Source: an uncultured Collinsella sp. (GTDB lineage Bacteria; Actinomycetota; Coriobacteriia; Coriobacteriales; Coriobacteriaceae). From it: a stretch of DNA of 64,000 nt. The notes beneath the pieces are model-generated. The model did not search any database. It was not told the DNA's origin and was given only the letters and a program-made list of their open reading frames with translations. The stretch covers positions 1 to 64,000 of the forward strand of contig URAD01000003.1 in the NCBI GenBank assembly GCA_900545745.1, in the 5' to 3' direction. Shown piece by piece: positions 16,955 through 25,461 of the stretch; position 1 is the stretch's first letter, and every line of letters starts with the position of its first letter. Both the position numbers and the translations under genes were made by a program.

Positions 16955-17869
16955 ATGCAGATCAACAAGGTCGCCTTTATCGGCAAGGGCGGCGTCGGCC
17001 TGCTCTACGGCAGCATGATCGCTCGGGCGCTCGGCAACGACGCCGTCGAATACGTCATGGATGATGCCCGTTTTGAGCGCCATGCGAACGACGCGCTCAC
17101 CGTCAACGGCAAGCCCTGCGATCTCACGTCCGTCCGTGCCAGCGAGGCAGCGCCCGCCGATCTGGTCATCCTGACGGTCAAGACCACCGGTCTCGACCAA
17201 GCACTCAAGACTATGGAGCGTGTCGTGGGACCCAACACGCTCATCGCCTCGCTGTGCAACGGCATTACGAGCGAGCAAAAGATTGCCGAACGCTTTGGCT
17301 GGGAGCATACCGTCCTGGGTATCTGCCAAGGCATGGACGCCGTGTTCCTCAACGGCGCGCTCACCTTTACCAATGCGGGCGAGATCCGCTTTGGTGCGGC
17401 CGCCGGCACCGACCCCGCGACCGTCACCGCTATCGACGGGCTCTACATGCGCTGCAGCATCGCCCACACCGTCGAGGACGACATCAACCGCCGCATGTGG
17501 GCCAAACTCATGCTCAACGACGGTATCAACCAGACCTGCATGGCCTACGGCGGGACCTACGGAAGCGCCACGGAGCCGGGCTCCGAGCAACGTCGCTGCT
17601 TTGTTTCCGCCATGCGCGAAACGCTTGCGGTCGCCAACGCCGAAGGCGTTGAGCTGACCGAGGCAGACCTGACGCAAATGGTGCACCTCATCGAGGGAAT
17701 CGACCCCGCCGGTATGCCCTCGATGGCGCAGGACCGCATCGCACAACGAAAAACCGAAGTCGAGGAGTTCGCGGGCACCATTTGCCGCCTGGCCGCCAAA
17801 CACGATATCCAAGTGCCGCAAAACGATTGGCTCTACCAGAGGATTCGCGAAATAGAAAGCAGCTGGTAG
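16955..17869 (+). CDS. ketopantoate reductase family (PanE/ApbA) protein
   Basis: 304 residues. N-terminal Rossmann motif AFIGKGGVGLLYGSMIA, the NADPH-domain segment ILTVKTTGLDQAL, and the conserved NGITSEQ and WAKLMLNDGINQTCMAYGGTYG of the C-terminal helical domain are present. Reduction of ketopantoate to pantoate (coenzyme A synthesis) is the classic reaction; many family members act on other 2-keto acids, so the role is not certain. The start is the ATG at 16955, 9 nt after GGGGAG; the ATG at 16946 directly abuts that site and cannot use it. Confidence 0.85.
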   Translation: MQINKVAFIGKGGVGLLYGSMIARALGNDAVEYVMDDARFERHANDALTVNGKPCDLTSVRASEAAPADLVILTVKTTGLDQALKTMERVVGPNTLIASLCNGITSEQKIAERFGWEHTVLGICQGMDAVFLNGALTFTNAGEIRFGAAAGTDPATVTAIDGLYMRCSIAHTVEDDINRRMWAKLMLNDGINQTCMAYGGTYGSATEPGSEQRRCFVSAMRETLAVANAEGVELTEADLTQMVHLIEGIDPAGMPSMAQDRIAQRKTEVEEFAGTICRLAAKHDIQVPQNDWLYQRIREIESSW

Positions 17870-17904
17870 TGCTCGGCATACTGTAGCCAGCAGATCCAAT
17901 GGCA

Positions 17905-17947
17905 AAGCCGCCGCAAGGGGCACTCCCCTCGCGGCGGCTTCCTTTTT
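17905..17947 (+). terminator. terminator of the PanE-like gene
   Basis: AAGCCGCCGC / GCGGCGGCTT stem followed by CCTTTTT. Confidence 0.92.
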
Positions 17948-17978
17948 CATCTTTGGCCAAAAATCAGCTTCACAACGG

Positions 17979-18185
17979 TTAGAGCTGCGACTCCGACGCC
18001 TGGTCCTCATCGTCGCGACAAAGAACTACACCTGCACTTCCCAGCAGCGCGGCCGCGATCAGCGCGCCGACCACGATAGGAGCAGCCCCGCATGTCCCCT
18101 GCATGCCCGCGACGAGCGCGGCCGTGGGACCAAGGCAGCCAAGCATCAACGCGACGGCGGCAACGGCGATATCTCGAGCATTCAC
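17979..18185 (-). CDS. small two-helix membrane protein
   Basis: 68 residues starting with GTG about 10 nt after GGAGG. Two hydrophobic helices (about 5-27 and 35-57) are separated by a short loop with a cysteine, and the tail is acidic and polar. I do not recognise a family. It is a monocistronic gene between two unrelated units, ended by nothing obvious beyond the facing PanE terminator. Confidence 0.6.
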   Translation of the reverse strand: MNARDIAVAAVALMLGCLGPTAALVAGMQGTCGAAPIVVGALIAAALLGSAGVVLCRDDEDQASESQL

Positions 18186-18301
18186 AAGACCACTTCCTCC
18201 AAGAGAAAGACCTTATTTCTCATGAACTAGTGTGCCCCGCACCCATACGCCCAGCGTACCGCCACGGTAAGGGCTCTGTTAACTCGAACGCACATAAAGA
18301 A

Positions 18302-18350
18302 CGGGCGGCTTTACGTTGCCTAAAAGCTCAGTAAAGACGCCCGCCCATCA
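18302..18350 (-). terminator. probable terminator of the secreted-protein gene
   Basis: GGGCGGCTTTAC pairs with GTAAAGACGCCCGCCC apart from a bulge, 25-70 bp past the stop codon at 18375. Confidence 0.5.
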
Positions 18351-18374
18351 TGTGCCAATTTTCCTTATGGCAGA

Positions 18375-19148
18375 TTACCAACCGGTATAGTAGTCGGTAG
18401 TTCCGGCGGCGCAGCCGGAGTCATAGACCTTGCACTCGCCCTTGGAACCGGTAAACGTGGAGCCCTGAGCCTTATCGCCCGCGGCAACAACGTAATAGCC
18501 GTCGGAATCGCGCCAGAAGCCCTCAGAATCCTGAGTCCATTCGCCCGTGCGATAGTGATAAAGCACATTGCTGCTGTAATAGGTCTCGCGGCGCCCGTTG
18601 TAGTTATTGACACCCGCAGAGCGCGTCAGGCCCGATCCGTTCGCGTAGGACGCGGCGAACGCGTAGGACGGAGTGTAACCGGCGTTGTAGTACGAAGCCT
18701 CGGCGACCTCGGCAGCCTCCGCCTCGGCGGCAGCTTCGAGCGCTTCGCGCTTAGCATCCTCAAGCGCAGTGCGCAGCTCATCGAGCTCGGTCGACTTGGC
18801 ATCGACCTCCCCCATCGTCAACAGGTTACCCGCACCGTCGATGCAACCCTGCAACACAGCGCGCTCGTCATCGGTGGCATAGTCGCCATACATATTCATA
18901 ATGATCTGAGCGCGCATCTCCAGGGAATCGCGCTTGGCCTCCATCGAGGCGTTCCACTCCTGCATGGAACCATAACCATCGCCGCGATAGTCAACGGGCT
19001 GTACCAGCGTCGTCTCGGACGGCGTAGATCCAACCGTATCGGACAGTGTTGCGGCGTGGGCATCAGTTGCACCAGCGCCCGCCAAAAGTGCCACGGCCAG
19101 AGCGGCGGAAAGGGCGGCGGCTTTCGGTTTTCGTGAATCGATCCTCAT
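18375..19148 (-). CDS. secreted protein with coiled-coil and C-terminal 3D/DPBB-like domain
   Basis: 257 residues. A Sec signal peptide (about 1-35, ending ATDAHAA) is followed by an acidic helical, coiled-coil-prone stretch (about 60-155; AEAEAAEVAEAS) and a tyrosine/glycine-rich C-terminal domain. In that domain the aspartates in DGYYVVAAGD, KVYDSGC and GTTDYYTGW have the spacing of 3D-type double-psi-beta-barrel domains of cell-wall proteins. The start is the ATG at 19148 after CGGAGGTTTCCAGCTAC. Role in the cell wall is an inference. Confidence 0.7.
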   Translation of the reverse strand: MRIDSRKPKAAALSAALAVALLAGAGATDAHAATLSDTVGSTPSETTLVQPVDYRGDGYGSMQEWNASMEAKRDSLEMRAQIIMNMYGDYATDDERAVLQGCIDGAGNLLTMGEVDAKSTELDELRTALEDAKREALEAAAEAEAAEVAEASYYNAGYTPSYAFAASYANGSGLTRSAGVNNYNGRRETYYSSNVLYHYRTGEWTQDSEGFWRDSDGYYVVAAGDKAQGSTFTGSKGECKVYDSGCAAGTTDYYTGW

Positions 19149-19359
19149 GTAGCTGGAAACCTCCGTAGTGCGTTTTTGCTGCGTTTGAGCTGCGTGTGAT
19201 TCGATCGCGCTGCATAGTACCCCGAGCAAATCGCGACCTGCGGTTTTACTCAAAAGGCGCATGTCAATTGCGTAAAACTCACATCCTCTCAACAGGAGTT
19301 TTCCACAACTCGAATGCATAAAGCGTGTCAAAAACCCTGTTTTTGCGCCCTCTCTATGC

Positions 19360-19398
19360 AAAAAAGACGCCTATGCAACCATTGTTCGCACAGGCGCC
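19360..19398 (-). terminator. terminator of metY
   Basis: On the minus strand GCGCCTGTGC pairs with GCATAGGCGT and is followed by TTTTTT. Confidence 0.8.
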
Positions 19399-19460
19399 TT
19401 GAGCAGGCATTTTATGCAGTTATACCTATCGAGTCGCAAGGGGTCCTTGCACAAGTCGCC

Positions 19461-20771
19461 TTACTCGTCCAGCGCGGCGAAGGCCTGCTTCAGATCCCAA
19501 ATGATATCCTCGGCGTTCTCGGTGCCGATGGAAAGTCGAATCGTGGAGGGCGTAATGTTCTGCTCGGCGAGCTCCTCGGCAGAGAGCTGGGAGTGCGTGG
19601 TAGTAGCCGGGTGCACGACGAGCGACTTGACGTCGGCCACGTTGGCGAGCAGCGAGAACACCTGCAGATGATCGATGAACTTCCAGGCGGCCTCCTGGCC
19701 ACCCTTAATCTCAAAGGTAAAGATCGAGGCACCGCCGTTGGGGAAGTACTTCTGATAGAGCTCGTGATCGGGGTGCTCAGGCAGGCTCGGGTGATTCACC
19801 TTGGCAACATGGCTGTCACCAGCCAGGAACTCAACGACCTTCTTGGTGTTCTCAACATGACGGTCAACGCGCAGCGACAGAGTCTCGGTGCCCTGGAGCA
19901 GGACCCAGGCGTTGAACGGGCTGATGCAGGCGCCCTCGTCACGCAGCAGGATAGCGCGGACATAGGTTGCGAAGGCGGCGGGACCGGCAGCCTCGGCAAA
20001 CGAAACGCCGTGGTAGGAGGGGTTGGGCTCGGCGATCTGGGCGTACTTTCCGCTCGCCTTCCAATCGAAGTTACCGCCGTCGACGATCACACCGCCCAGC
20101 GAGGTGCCGTGGCCGCCGATGAACTTGGTTGCGGAGTGGACGACGATGTTGGCACCATGCTCCAGCGGACGGAACAGATACGGGGTGCCGAAGGTGTTGT
20201 CGACGACAACCGGCAGACCGTGCTTCTTGGCGATCTCGGAGATGGCGTCGATGTTGGGGATGTCGGAGTTGGGGTTGCCGAGCGTCTCGAGATAGATGAC
20301 CGTGGTGTTGTCCTTGATGGCCCCCTCGACCTCTTCCAGGTTATGGGCATCGACGAAGGTGGTCTCGACGCCAAACTGGGAGAGCGTATGCTCCAGCAAG
20401 TTGTAGGAGCCACCGTAGATAGTCTTCTGGGCAACCACATGGTCACCGGCCTGGGCAAGGGCCTGCAGGGTATAGGTGATGGCAGCAGCACCGGAGGCGA
20501 CGGCTAGACCTGCCACGCCACCCTCGAGCGCGGCGATACGATCCTCGAAGACGCCCTGGGTGGAGTTGGTCAGACGGCCGTAGATGTTTCCGGCGTCGGC
20601 AAGACCAAAGCGGTCGGCGGCGTGCTGGGAGTTGCGGAACACATAGCTCGTGGTCTGGTAGATAGGCACGGCACGGGAGTCGGATGCAGGATCGGCACTC
20701 TCCTGGCCAACGTGCAGCTGCAGGGTATCGAAACCAAAGGTGTGCTCGGGGTTGTTGATGAACTGGCTCAT
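19461..20771 (-). CDS. metY: O-acetylhomoserine sulfhydrylase (PLP enzyme)
   Basis: 436 residues, the length of O-acetylhomoserine aminocarboxypropyltransferases (shorter relatives such as MetB/MetC have about 390). Makes homocysteine from O-acetylhomoserine and sulfide. The PLP lysine lies in HSATKFIGGHGTSLGG; QTTSYVFRNS and YGRLTNST bind substrate and cofactor phosphate. The start is the ATG at 20771 after AAGGAGATCATC. A long leader with a 17-codon ORF precedes it and a LysR gene is divergent, so expression is probably controlled by sulfur or methionine supply. Confidence 0.93.
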   Translation of the reverse strand: MSQFINNPEHTFGFDTLQLHVGQESADPASDSRAVPIYQTTSYVFRNSQHAADRFGLADAGNIYGRLTNSTQGVFEDRIAALEGGVAGLAVASGAAAITYTLQALAQAGDHVVAQKTIYGGSYNLLEHTLSQFGVETTFVDAHNLEEVEGAIKDNTTVIYLETLGNPNSDIPNIDAISEIAKKHGLPVVVDNTFGTPYLFRPLEHGANIVVHSATKFIGGHGTSLGGVIVDGGNFDWKASGKYAQIAEPNPSYHGVSFAEAAGPAAFATYVRAILLRDEGACISPFNAWVLLQGTETLSLRVDRHVENTKKVVEFLAGDSHVAKVNHPSLPEHPDHELYQKYFPNGGASIFTFEIKGGQEAAWKFIDHLQVFSLLANVADVKSLVVHPATTTHSQLSAEELAEQNITPSTIRLSIGTENAEDIIWDLKQAFAALDE

Positions 20772-20832
20772 GATGATCTCCTTGATCGAACAAAAGTAAA
20801 TAAAAAGAGAGAAGTAAGTCGCTGTCTCCTGA

Positions 20833-20886
20833 TCACGCCGACGGGCGCAAACAGGAGCCCGGCATTCGTCTTGGTAAGCAATTCAT
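20833..20886 (-). CDS. 17-residue leader peptide upstream of metY
   Basis: MNCLPRRMPGSCLRPSA, preceded by a very strong AAAGGAGG at 7 nt from the ATG. It contains two Cys and two Met codons. Within and after it, CTCCTG and CAGGAG enclose a smaller CGCC/GGCG stem (20826-20849), and a T-rich stretch follows about 15-20 nt later. It lies between a clear promoter and metY, the arrangement of a translation-sensing attenuator. Confidence 0.55.
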   Translation of the reverse strand: MNCLPRRMPGSCLRPSA

Positions 20887-20954
20887 ATGCAGGCCTCCTT
20901 TCGCATCCCGGTTCCGTGGTTGGCTTAATTACCTACCGCATTTGTGTGTTTTGA

Positions 20955-20983
20955 ATAGTACGAGCATTGTTTCCGTCGGTCAA
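20955..20983 (-). promoter_or_regulatory. promoter of metY
   Basis: Minus strand TTGACC (20978-20983), 17-bp spacer, TACTAT (20955-20960). This gives a leader of about 175 nt. Confidence 0.75.
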
Positions 20984-21003
20984 TCACTTAAAAGCGCTAA
21001 CTT

Positions 21004-21024
21004 GTTATCTGTTTTATAGATAAC
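21004..21024. promoter_or_regulatory. LysR-type operator between metY and lysR
   Basis: GTTATCT and AGATAAC flank a 7-bp AT-rich centre, a perfect dyad with the T-N11-A pattern. It lies about 65 bp upstream of the predicted metY transcription start and 20 bp before the LysR start codon, the classical position for activation of one gene and autoregulation. Confidence 0.65.
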
Positions 21025-21044
21025 TATCGAAAGGACGGGCGCCG

Positions 21045-21947
21045 ATGACCCTCCAGCAGCTTCGCTTTTTGATCGCCGTGGCAGAGTCCGGTTCGATCAA
21101 CGCCGCAGCTCAGCGCCTCTATACCGCACAGTCCAATATCTCCAACGCCGTCAAAAGCCTGGAACAGGAGCTCCACCTGGAGATCTTTACGCGCTCCAGC
21201 CGCGGCGTCACGCTCACCAACGACGGCACCGAGCTTTTGGGCTATGCGCGCCAGGTCGTAGAGCAGGCCGACATGCTCGAGGCGCGCTACGAGGACGGCG
21301 GCACCCCGCAAGCCCGCCTCGCCATCTCCGCCCAGCACTACGCCTTTTCGGTCGAGGCCTTTGTCAACGTGGTCGAGCGCTGCCGCGACAGCAAGTTCGA
21401 GTTCATCATGCGCGAGACCACCACATCGCAGATCATCGATGACGTCCGCGCGTTTCGCAGCGACATCGGCATCCTCTATCTGGACGACTTTAACGTCCGC
21501 GTTCTGCAGAAGGCTTTTGCCGATGCGCGCGCGAGCTTCCATCCCCTATTCGACGCGACGGTCCACGTCTTCGTTAGCGAGCGCCACCCGCTTGCCCGCC
21601 GCCCGCAGCTGTCCCTTGCCGACCTCACACCATATACGCGCTACAGCTTTGAGCAAGGCACCTCGAACTCCTTCTATTACGCCGAGGAACCTTTTAGCTA
21701 TATCCCTTGCGACCGCAACATACGAATCTCGGACCGCGGAACACTTACTAACTTACTTATCACGTCGAACGGTTACACCCTGTCGACCGGTGTCCTCTCC
21801 AATGAAATGCAATGGGGTATGGCATCGATCCCGTTAGCAGACGCCCCAACGATGCACATAGGCTACATCATGCATAACGATCGCAAGCCCTCTCCCCTCT
21901 TGCAGCAATACCTCGACGAGCTCAACCGCATCATCCATGCCAACTAA
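21045..21947 (+). CDS. LysR-family transcriptional regulator
   Basis: 300 residues. The N-terminal winged helix-turn-helix is typical: MTLQQLRFLIAVAESGSINA, AAQRLYTAQSNISNAVKSLE, LEIFTRSSRGVTLT. The effector domain follows (about 90-300). It is divergent from metY with a shared dyad operator, so it most likely controls sulfur amino acid synthesis, as CysB/CmbR/MetR relatives do. The effector is not known. Confidence 0.9.
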   Translation: MTLQQLRFLIAVAESGSINAAAQRLYTAQSNISNAVKSLEQELHLEIFTRSSRGVTLTNDGTELLGYARQVVEQADMLEARYEDGGTPQARLAISAQHYAFSVEAFVNVVERCRDSKFEFIMRETTTSQIIDDVRAFRSDIGILYLDDFNVRVLQKAFADARASFHPLFDATVHVFVSERHPLARRPQLSLADLTPYTRYSFEQGTSNSFYYAEEPFSYIPCDRNIRISDRGTLTNLLITSNGYTLSTGVLSNEMQWGMASIPLADAPTMHIGYIMHNDRKPSPLLQQYLDELNRIIHAN

Positions 21948-22046
21948 CTGTCGGAAGACGGGGTAGAAATCGTAGATTGCTAGCCCCCGGCGGGCATGGC
22001 GCTACAATGGTCACTCACACGAAACGTACCCAACGAAAGGAAGCCC

Positions 22047-22532
22047 GTGAAGGTCATCATCTATACCGACGGCTCGGCCCGATCAAATCCGGGACGCGGC
22101 GGCTACGGCGCCGTGCTCAAATACACCAACCCCGCCGGCAAGACCTTTACCTCCGAGCTTTCGCGCGGCTACGCCAAGACCACCAACAACCGCATGGAGC
22201 TCATGGCCGTTATCGTGGCGCTCGAGGCACTTAACCGCCCCTGCGAGGTCGAGGTCCATTCCGATTCGCAGTACGTCGTCAACGCCTTTAACAAGCACTG
22301 GATCGACGGCTGGAAAAAGCGCGGATGGAAAACCGCCAACAAGCAGCCCGTCAAGAACCGCGACCTGTGGGAGCGCCTACTCACTGCCAAAAGCAAGCAC
22401 AAGGTTGAGTTCATCTGGGTTAAGGGTCACGCCGGTCACGAGCTCAACGAACGCTGCGATGAGCTCGCCACCACGGCAGCCGACGGCAGTAACCTCGATA
22501 TCGACACCGGCTTTAACGAGAGCGACCTGTAA
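22047..22532 (+). CDS. rnhA: ribonuclease HI
   Basis: 161 residues. Degrades RNA in RNA-DNA hybrids. The catalytic acidic residues are in YTDGSARSNPG (Asp), NRMELMAV (Glu), SDSQYVV (Asp) and NERCDELA (Asp), with the metal-site histidine in VKGHAGHE. The GTG start follows GAAAGGAAGCCC. It is the first gene of a plus-strand run that continues with an oxidoreductase. Confidence 0.95.
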   Translation: MKVIIYTDGSARSNPGRGGYGAVLKYTNPAGKTFTSELSRGYAKTTNNRMELMAVIVALEALNRPCEVEVHSDSQYVVNAFNKHWIDGWKKRGWKTANKQPVKNRDLWERLLTAKSKHKVEFIWVKGHAGHELNERCDELATTAADGSNLDIDTGFNESDL

Positions 22533-22605
22533 CGGCGTTTTCGCGCAGCTTTATATCCCCACGCGCTACACTCATCCTGTAGACCAAACAACGCAAGGGG
22601 GACGT

Positions 22606-23712
22606 ATGCTGCGCATCGCGACCATCGGCACATCCATGATCACCGACGACTTTATCCAAGTCGTCAACGCCAACGACCAAGCCGCGTTTGTGGGCACGCT
22701 TTCACGCGACGCCAATCGCGGTACTGCCTTTACCGCCGAGCGCGGTGGTGAGCGAAACTTTACGTCACTCGATGAGCTTGCGGTAGCCGCCGACGTCGAC
22801 GCCGTCTATATCGGCAGCCCTAACGCACTTCACTACGAGCAGGCCCTTGCCTGCATCGCCGGTGGCAAGCATGTCATCGTCGAGAAGCCCTTCTGCGCCA
22901 CCGAAGCGCAGGCGCTGGAAGTCTTCCGCGCTGCCGAGGTAGCAGGTGTCGTGGCCCTCGAGGCCATGCGTCCCCTCCACGACCCCGCTTTCCACGCCAT
23001 CGAGGACGCCCTGGGCGAGATCGCCCCCATCCGCCGCGCCTCATTGCGCTTTGGCAAATATTCCTCGCGCTACAACGAGATTCTCGCGGGACGCGCCACC
23101 AATATCTTCGACTGCAATATGGCATCGGGTTCCCTCATGGACATTGGCGTCTACACCGTCGAGCCCATGGTCGAGATTTTCGGCATGCCCTCCGGCCTTA
23201 CGAGCATGACTACTCTACTCGACCCCACCACGCGACAGCTCACGCACGGCCCCATCGACGGCTGCGGTTCCATCCTCGCCAGCTACGGCGGTGGCCGGAT
23301 CTCCGTCGAGCTCGCGCACTCCAAAATTACGAATGACCTGCTGTCCTCGCAAATCGAAGGCGAGCGTGGCACTATCCAGATCGACCATCTGTCCACGCCC
23401 CGCAACGTCCGCATCGACTATCGCGGCGACGTCGTACGCGGCTCGGCGACCGAGGCACCGCGCGAACAGGGCGACAACGGCCGCGTGCTCGACCTGCCCA
23501 AATCGAGCAACACTATGGAATACGAACTCACAGACTTTATCACCGCCATCGGCGGCATCGATAACGTTAAGGAAGAGATTTGGGAGACCCCGGCGGGACG
23601 TCACGAGCTTGGCCACTACCGCGATGTCACACTCGTCTCGCTGCGCATCATGGATGCCGTGCGCCAGCAGGCCGGCATTACCTTCCCGGCCGACGCAGGC
23701 AAGCAGGCATAG
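22606..23712 (+). CDS. Gfo/Idh/MocA-family oxidoreductase
   Basis: 368 residues. ATIGTSMITDDFIQ takes the place of the glycine-rich Rossmann loop, and the family motif VEKPFCATEAQA (Glu-Lys-Pro) is present. The C-terminal domain carries GSLMDIGVYTVEPM. Substrate unknown. The stop codon lies 2 bp before the acylphosphatase start, so the two are coupled. Start ATG at 22606 after AAGGGGGACGT. Confidence 0.87.
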   Translation: MLRIATIGTSMITDDFIQVVNANDQAAFVGTLSRDANRGTAFTAERGGERNFTSLDELAVAADVDAVYIGSPNALHYEQALACIAGGKHVIVEKPFCATEAQALEVFRAAEVAGVVALEAMRPLHDPAFHAIEDALGEIAPIRRASLRFGKYSSRYNEILAGRATNIFDCNMASGSLMDIGVYTVEPMVEIFGMPSGLTSMTTLLDPTTRQLTHGPIDGCGSILASYGGGRISVELAHSKITNDLLSSQIEGERGTIQIDHLSTPRNVRIDYRGDVVRGSATEAPREQGDNGRVLDLPKSSNTMEYELTDFITAIGGIDNVKEEIWETPAGRHELGHYRDVTLVSLRIMDAVRQQAGITFPADAGKQA

Positions 23713-23714
23713 CG

Positions 23715-24125
23715 ATGGGCCTCTTCGATACGTTCTTCTCCAGCGTCACCGGCGGCAGTCGAGAACCTCAAAAACCATCAAACGTCGAGCTCGAGCTGCG
23801 CCGCAGACTTACTGTGCTCGCAAGCGACGAGGCCACTCAAGACACTCCCCTGCGCTATTTCCTGCGCTGGGCGGGGCAAGTCCAAGGCGTTGGTTTTCGC
23901 TTTACCAACACCAACCTCGCGCAGGCACGCTCCCTCACCGGCTGGGTGCGTAACATGGAAGACGGCTCAGTCGAGATGGAGATACAGGGAGCTCCGGCAA
24001 ATATCCTATCTCATCTCGAGGCGCTTCATGCCTCCTACGAGCGCATGGGAACGCGTTTTCGCCTCGTAGACGCCCAGGCCCGAACCCCACTTGCCAATGA
24101 AGACGGTTTCACGCCTCGTTATTAG
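23715..24125 (+). CDS. acylphosphatase with N-terminal extension
   Basis: 136 residues. The C-terminal 90 carry the acylphosphatase fold: GQVQGVGFRF supplies the catalytic arginine and GWVRNMEDGSVEMEIQG the catalytic asparagine. Hydrolyses acyl phosphates such as 1,3-bisphosphoglycerate or acetyl phosphate. The first 45 residues are an extension of unknown role. It has no independent ribosome binding site and starts 2 bp after the upstream stop codon. Confidence 0.9.
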   Translation: MGLFDTFFSSVTGGSREPQKPSNVELELRRRLTVLASDEATQDTPLRYFLRWAGQVQGVGFRFTNTNLAQARSLTGWVRNMEDGSVEMEIQGAPANILSHLEALHASYERMGTRFRLVDAQARTPLANEDGFTPRY

Positions 24126-24186
24126 TATTGTGTGCTAAATACGGTATCATTTACCTACGACCGTTGATAGAAAAGAGGCGAGGCGC

Positions 24187-24567
24187 ATGGCGGTGCAAAG
24201 AAGGAATACCAGGCAGCGAAAGCTGGTTCTTGACGCCGTGCGCCAAAGCTATAACCATCCCACCGCCGACGAAATCTACAACGTCGTGCGCGCGCAGGAT
24301 GACAAAATCAGCCGCGGCACGGTCTACCGCAACCTCAATCTCTTGGCCGACGCCGGCGAGATTCTCTCCATCAAGACGCCGGGCGGCAGCCGCTTCGATC
24401 GCACGATCGAGCCGCATGCGCATATCATCTGCACCTCGTGCAGCCGCGTCATCGACGTACCGCTCCCCTTCGATGCCCAGCTCGACGCCAAGGCGTCCGA
24501 GCAAATCGGCTGGCACGTCACGTCGCACTACACCATCTTCGAGGGTCTCTGCCCCGACTGCCGGTAG
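24187..24567 (+). CDS. Fur-family metal-dependent regulator (PerR-like)
   Basis: 126 residues. N-terminal winged helix with HPTADEIYNVVR and the recognition helix SRGTVYRNLNLLADAGEI; the dimerisation part has RFDRTIEPHAHIICTSC and a C-terminal CPDC, so the structural zinc site (CxxC...CxxC) is complete. Histidine and aspartate placement fits the PerR or Fur type. The target genes cannot be told. It is convergent with the HAD gene, with 15 bp between stops. Confidence 0.87.
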   Translation: MAVQRRNTRQRKLVLDAVRQSYNHPTADEIYNVVRAQDDKISRGTVYRNLNLLADAGEILSIKTPGGSRFDRTIEPHAHIICTSCSRVIDVPLPFDAQLDAKASEQIGWHVTSHYTIFEGLCPDCR

Positions 24568-24582
24568 ATGTTTGGGACGTGC

Positions 24583-25380
24583 CTACTCAGCAAGTAGACG
24601 ACGCAGCTCTTCTTCGACCGTGCGCACGTAGCGGACGCGGTCGTTGATGCCACGCATAGAGGGGTTGCAGCTCTCCATCAGATAGGGATGGCCCACGACG
24701 TTGAGCATGTCGCGGTCGTTTTCGTTATCGCCAAACGCCATCATCTCATCGGGCGAAATACCCAGGGCACGACCGTAGTCGGCAAGCGCGGAGCCCTTGC
24801 CCGAACCGAAACCGATAAAGTCCGTCCATTCGGTTCCCGACGTCATCACGTCAACACGGTCGCTAAAGAGGCGCTCGAAATACTCCAGGGCCGCCGGCTG
24901 ATCCACCTCGGGCGTCTGGAAGGCGATCTTAATGACGTCCTCGTCGATGTCCTCGGGGCGGTCGACCACCGCCACATCGCAGTGGACCTCATAGCGCAAA
25001 TGGTCGACGAACGCATCGTTGCCGCTCATGGTGTAGAGGTGTCCCTCACACGAAAGGGTCACGTCGGCATGGGGATACGCAACCACGGCATTCGCGATAT
25101 CCATAGCAAGACTACGCTCCATGGAGCGCTTGACAACGGCACGCCCCTCGCTCATCACCAGGGCTCCGTTCTCGCATACATAGGCGAGCTCATCGGCCAC
25201 CGGGGTAAACAGACAGCGCAAGCTCGCATATTGACGACCGCTCGCCGGCATAAACACGATACCGCGACGATGCAGTTCATCGATGAGCTCAAAGGCCTCG
25301 GGGCGTGGCTCGCGCTCCCCAGGATGCAGCAACGTACCATCCAAATCACAGGCGATCAGCTTGATTCCCTCAAGACCCAT
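24583..25380 (-). CDS. Cof-type HAD-superfamily phosphatase
   Basis: 265 residues. Nucleophile motif LIACDLDGTLLHP at the N-terminus, PASGRQYASL, the conserved lysine around GSGKGSALADYG, and MAFGDNENDRDML (the last acidic motif) define HAD subclass IIB. These hydrolyse sugar phosphates or flavin-type phosphates; substrate unknown. The start is the ATG at 25380 behind GGGGGAACAT. Confidence 0.9.
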   Translation of the reverse strand: MGLEGIKLIACDLDGTLLHPGEREPRPEAFELIDELHRRGIVFMPASGRQYASLRCLFTPVADELAYVCENGALVMSEGRAVVKRSMERSLAMDIANAVVAYPHADVTLSCEGHLYTMSGNDAFVDHLRYEVHCDVAVVDRPEDIDEDVIKIAFQTPEVDQPAALEYFERLFSDRVDVMTSGTEWTDFIGFGSGKGSALADYGRALGISPDEMMAFGDNENDRDMLNVVGHPYLMESCNPSMRGINDRVRYVRTVEEELRRLLAE

Positions 25381-25409
25381 ATGTTCCCCCAAAGCATCTC
25401 ATCAACAGC

Positions 25410-25448
25410 AAGACGGACTTTGAATAGTTGCCCCTCAAAGTCCGTCTT
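25410..25448 (-). terminator. terminator of the slyD-ureE unit
   Basis: Perfect 14-bp stem AAGACGGACTTTGA / TCAAAGTCCGTCTT with an 11-nt loop, 14 bp past the UreE-like stop codon. Confidence 0.75.
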
Positions 25449-25461
25449 ACGCATACGCACG

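Noticed and set aside
20772..20954. SAM riboswitch in the metY leader
   Set aside because: I looked on the minus strand for the conserved SAM-I start and core and found neither; a leader ORF explains the sequence better.
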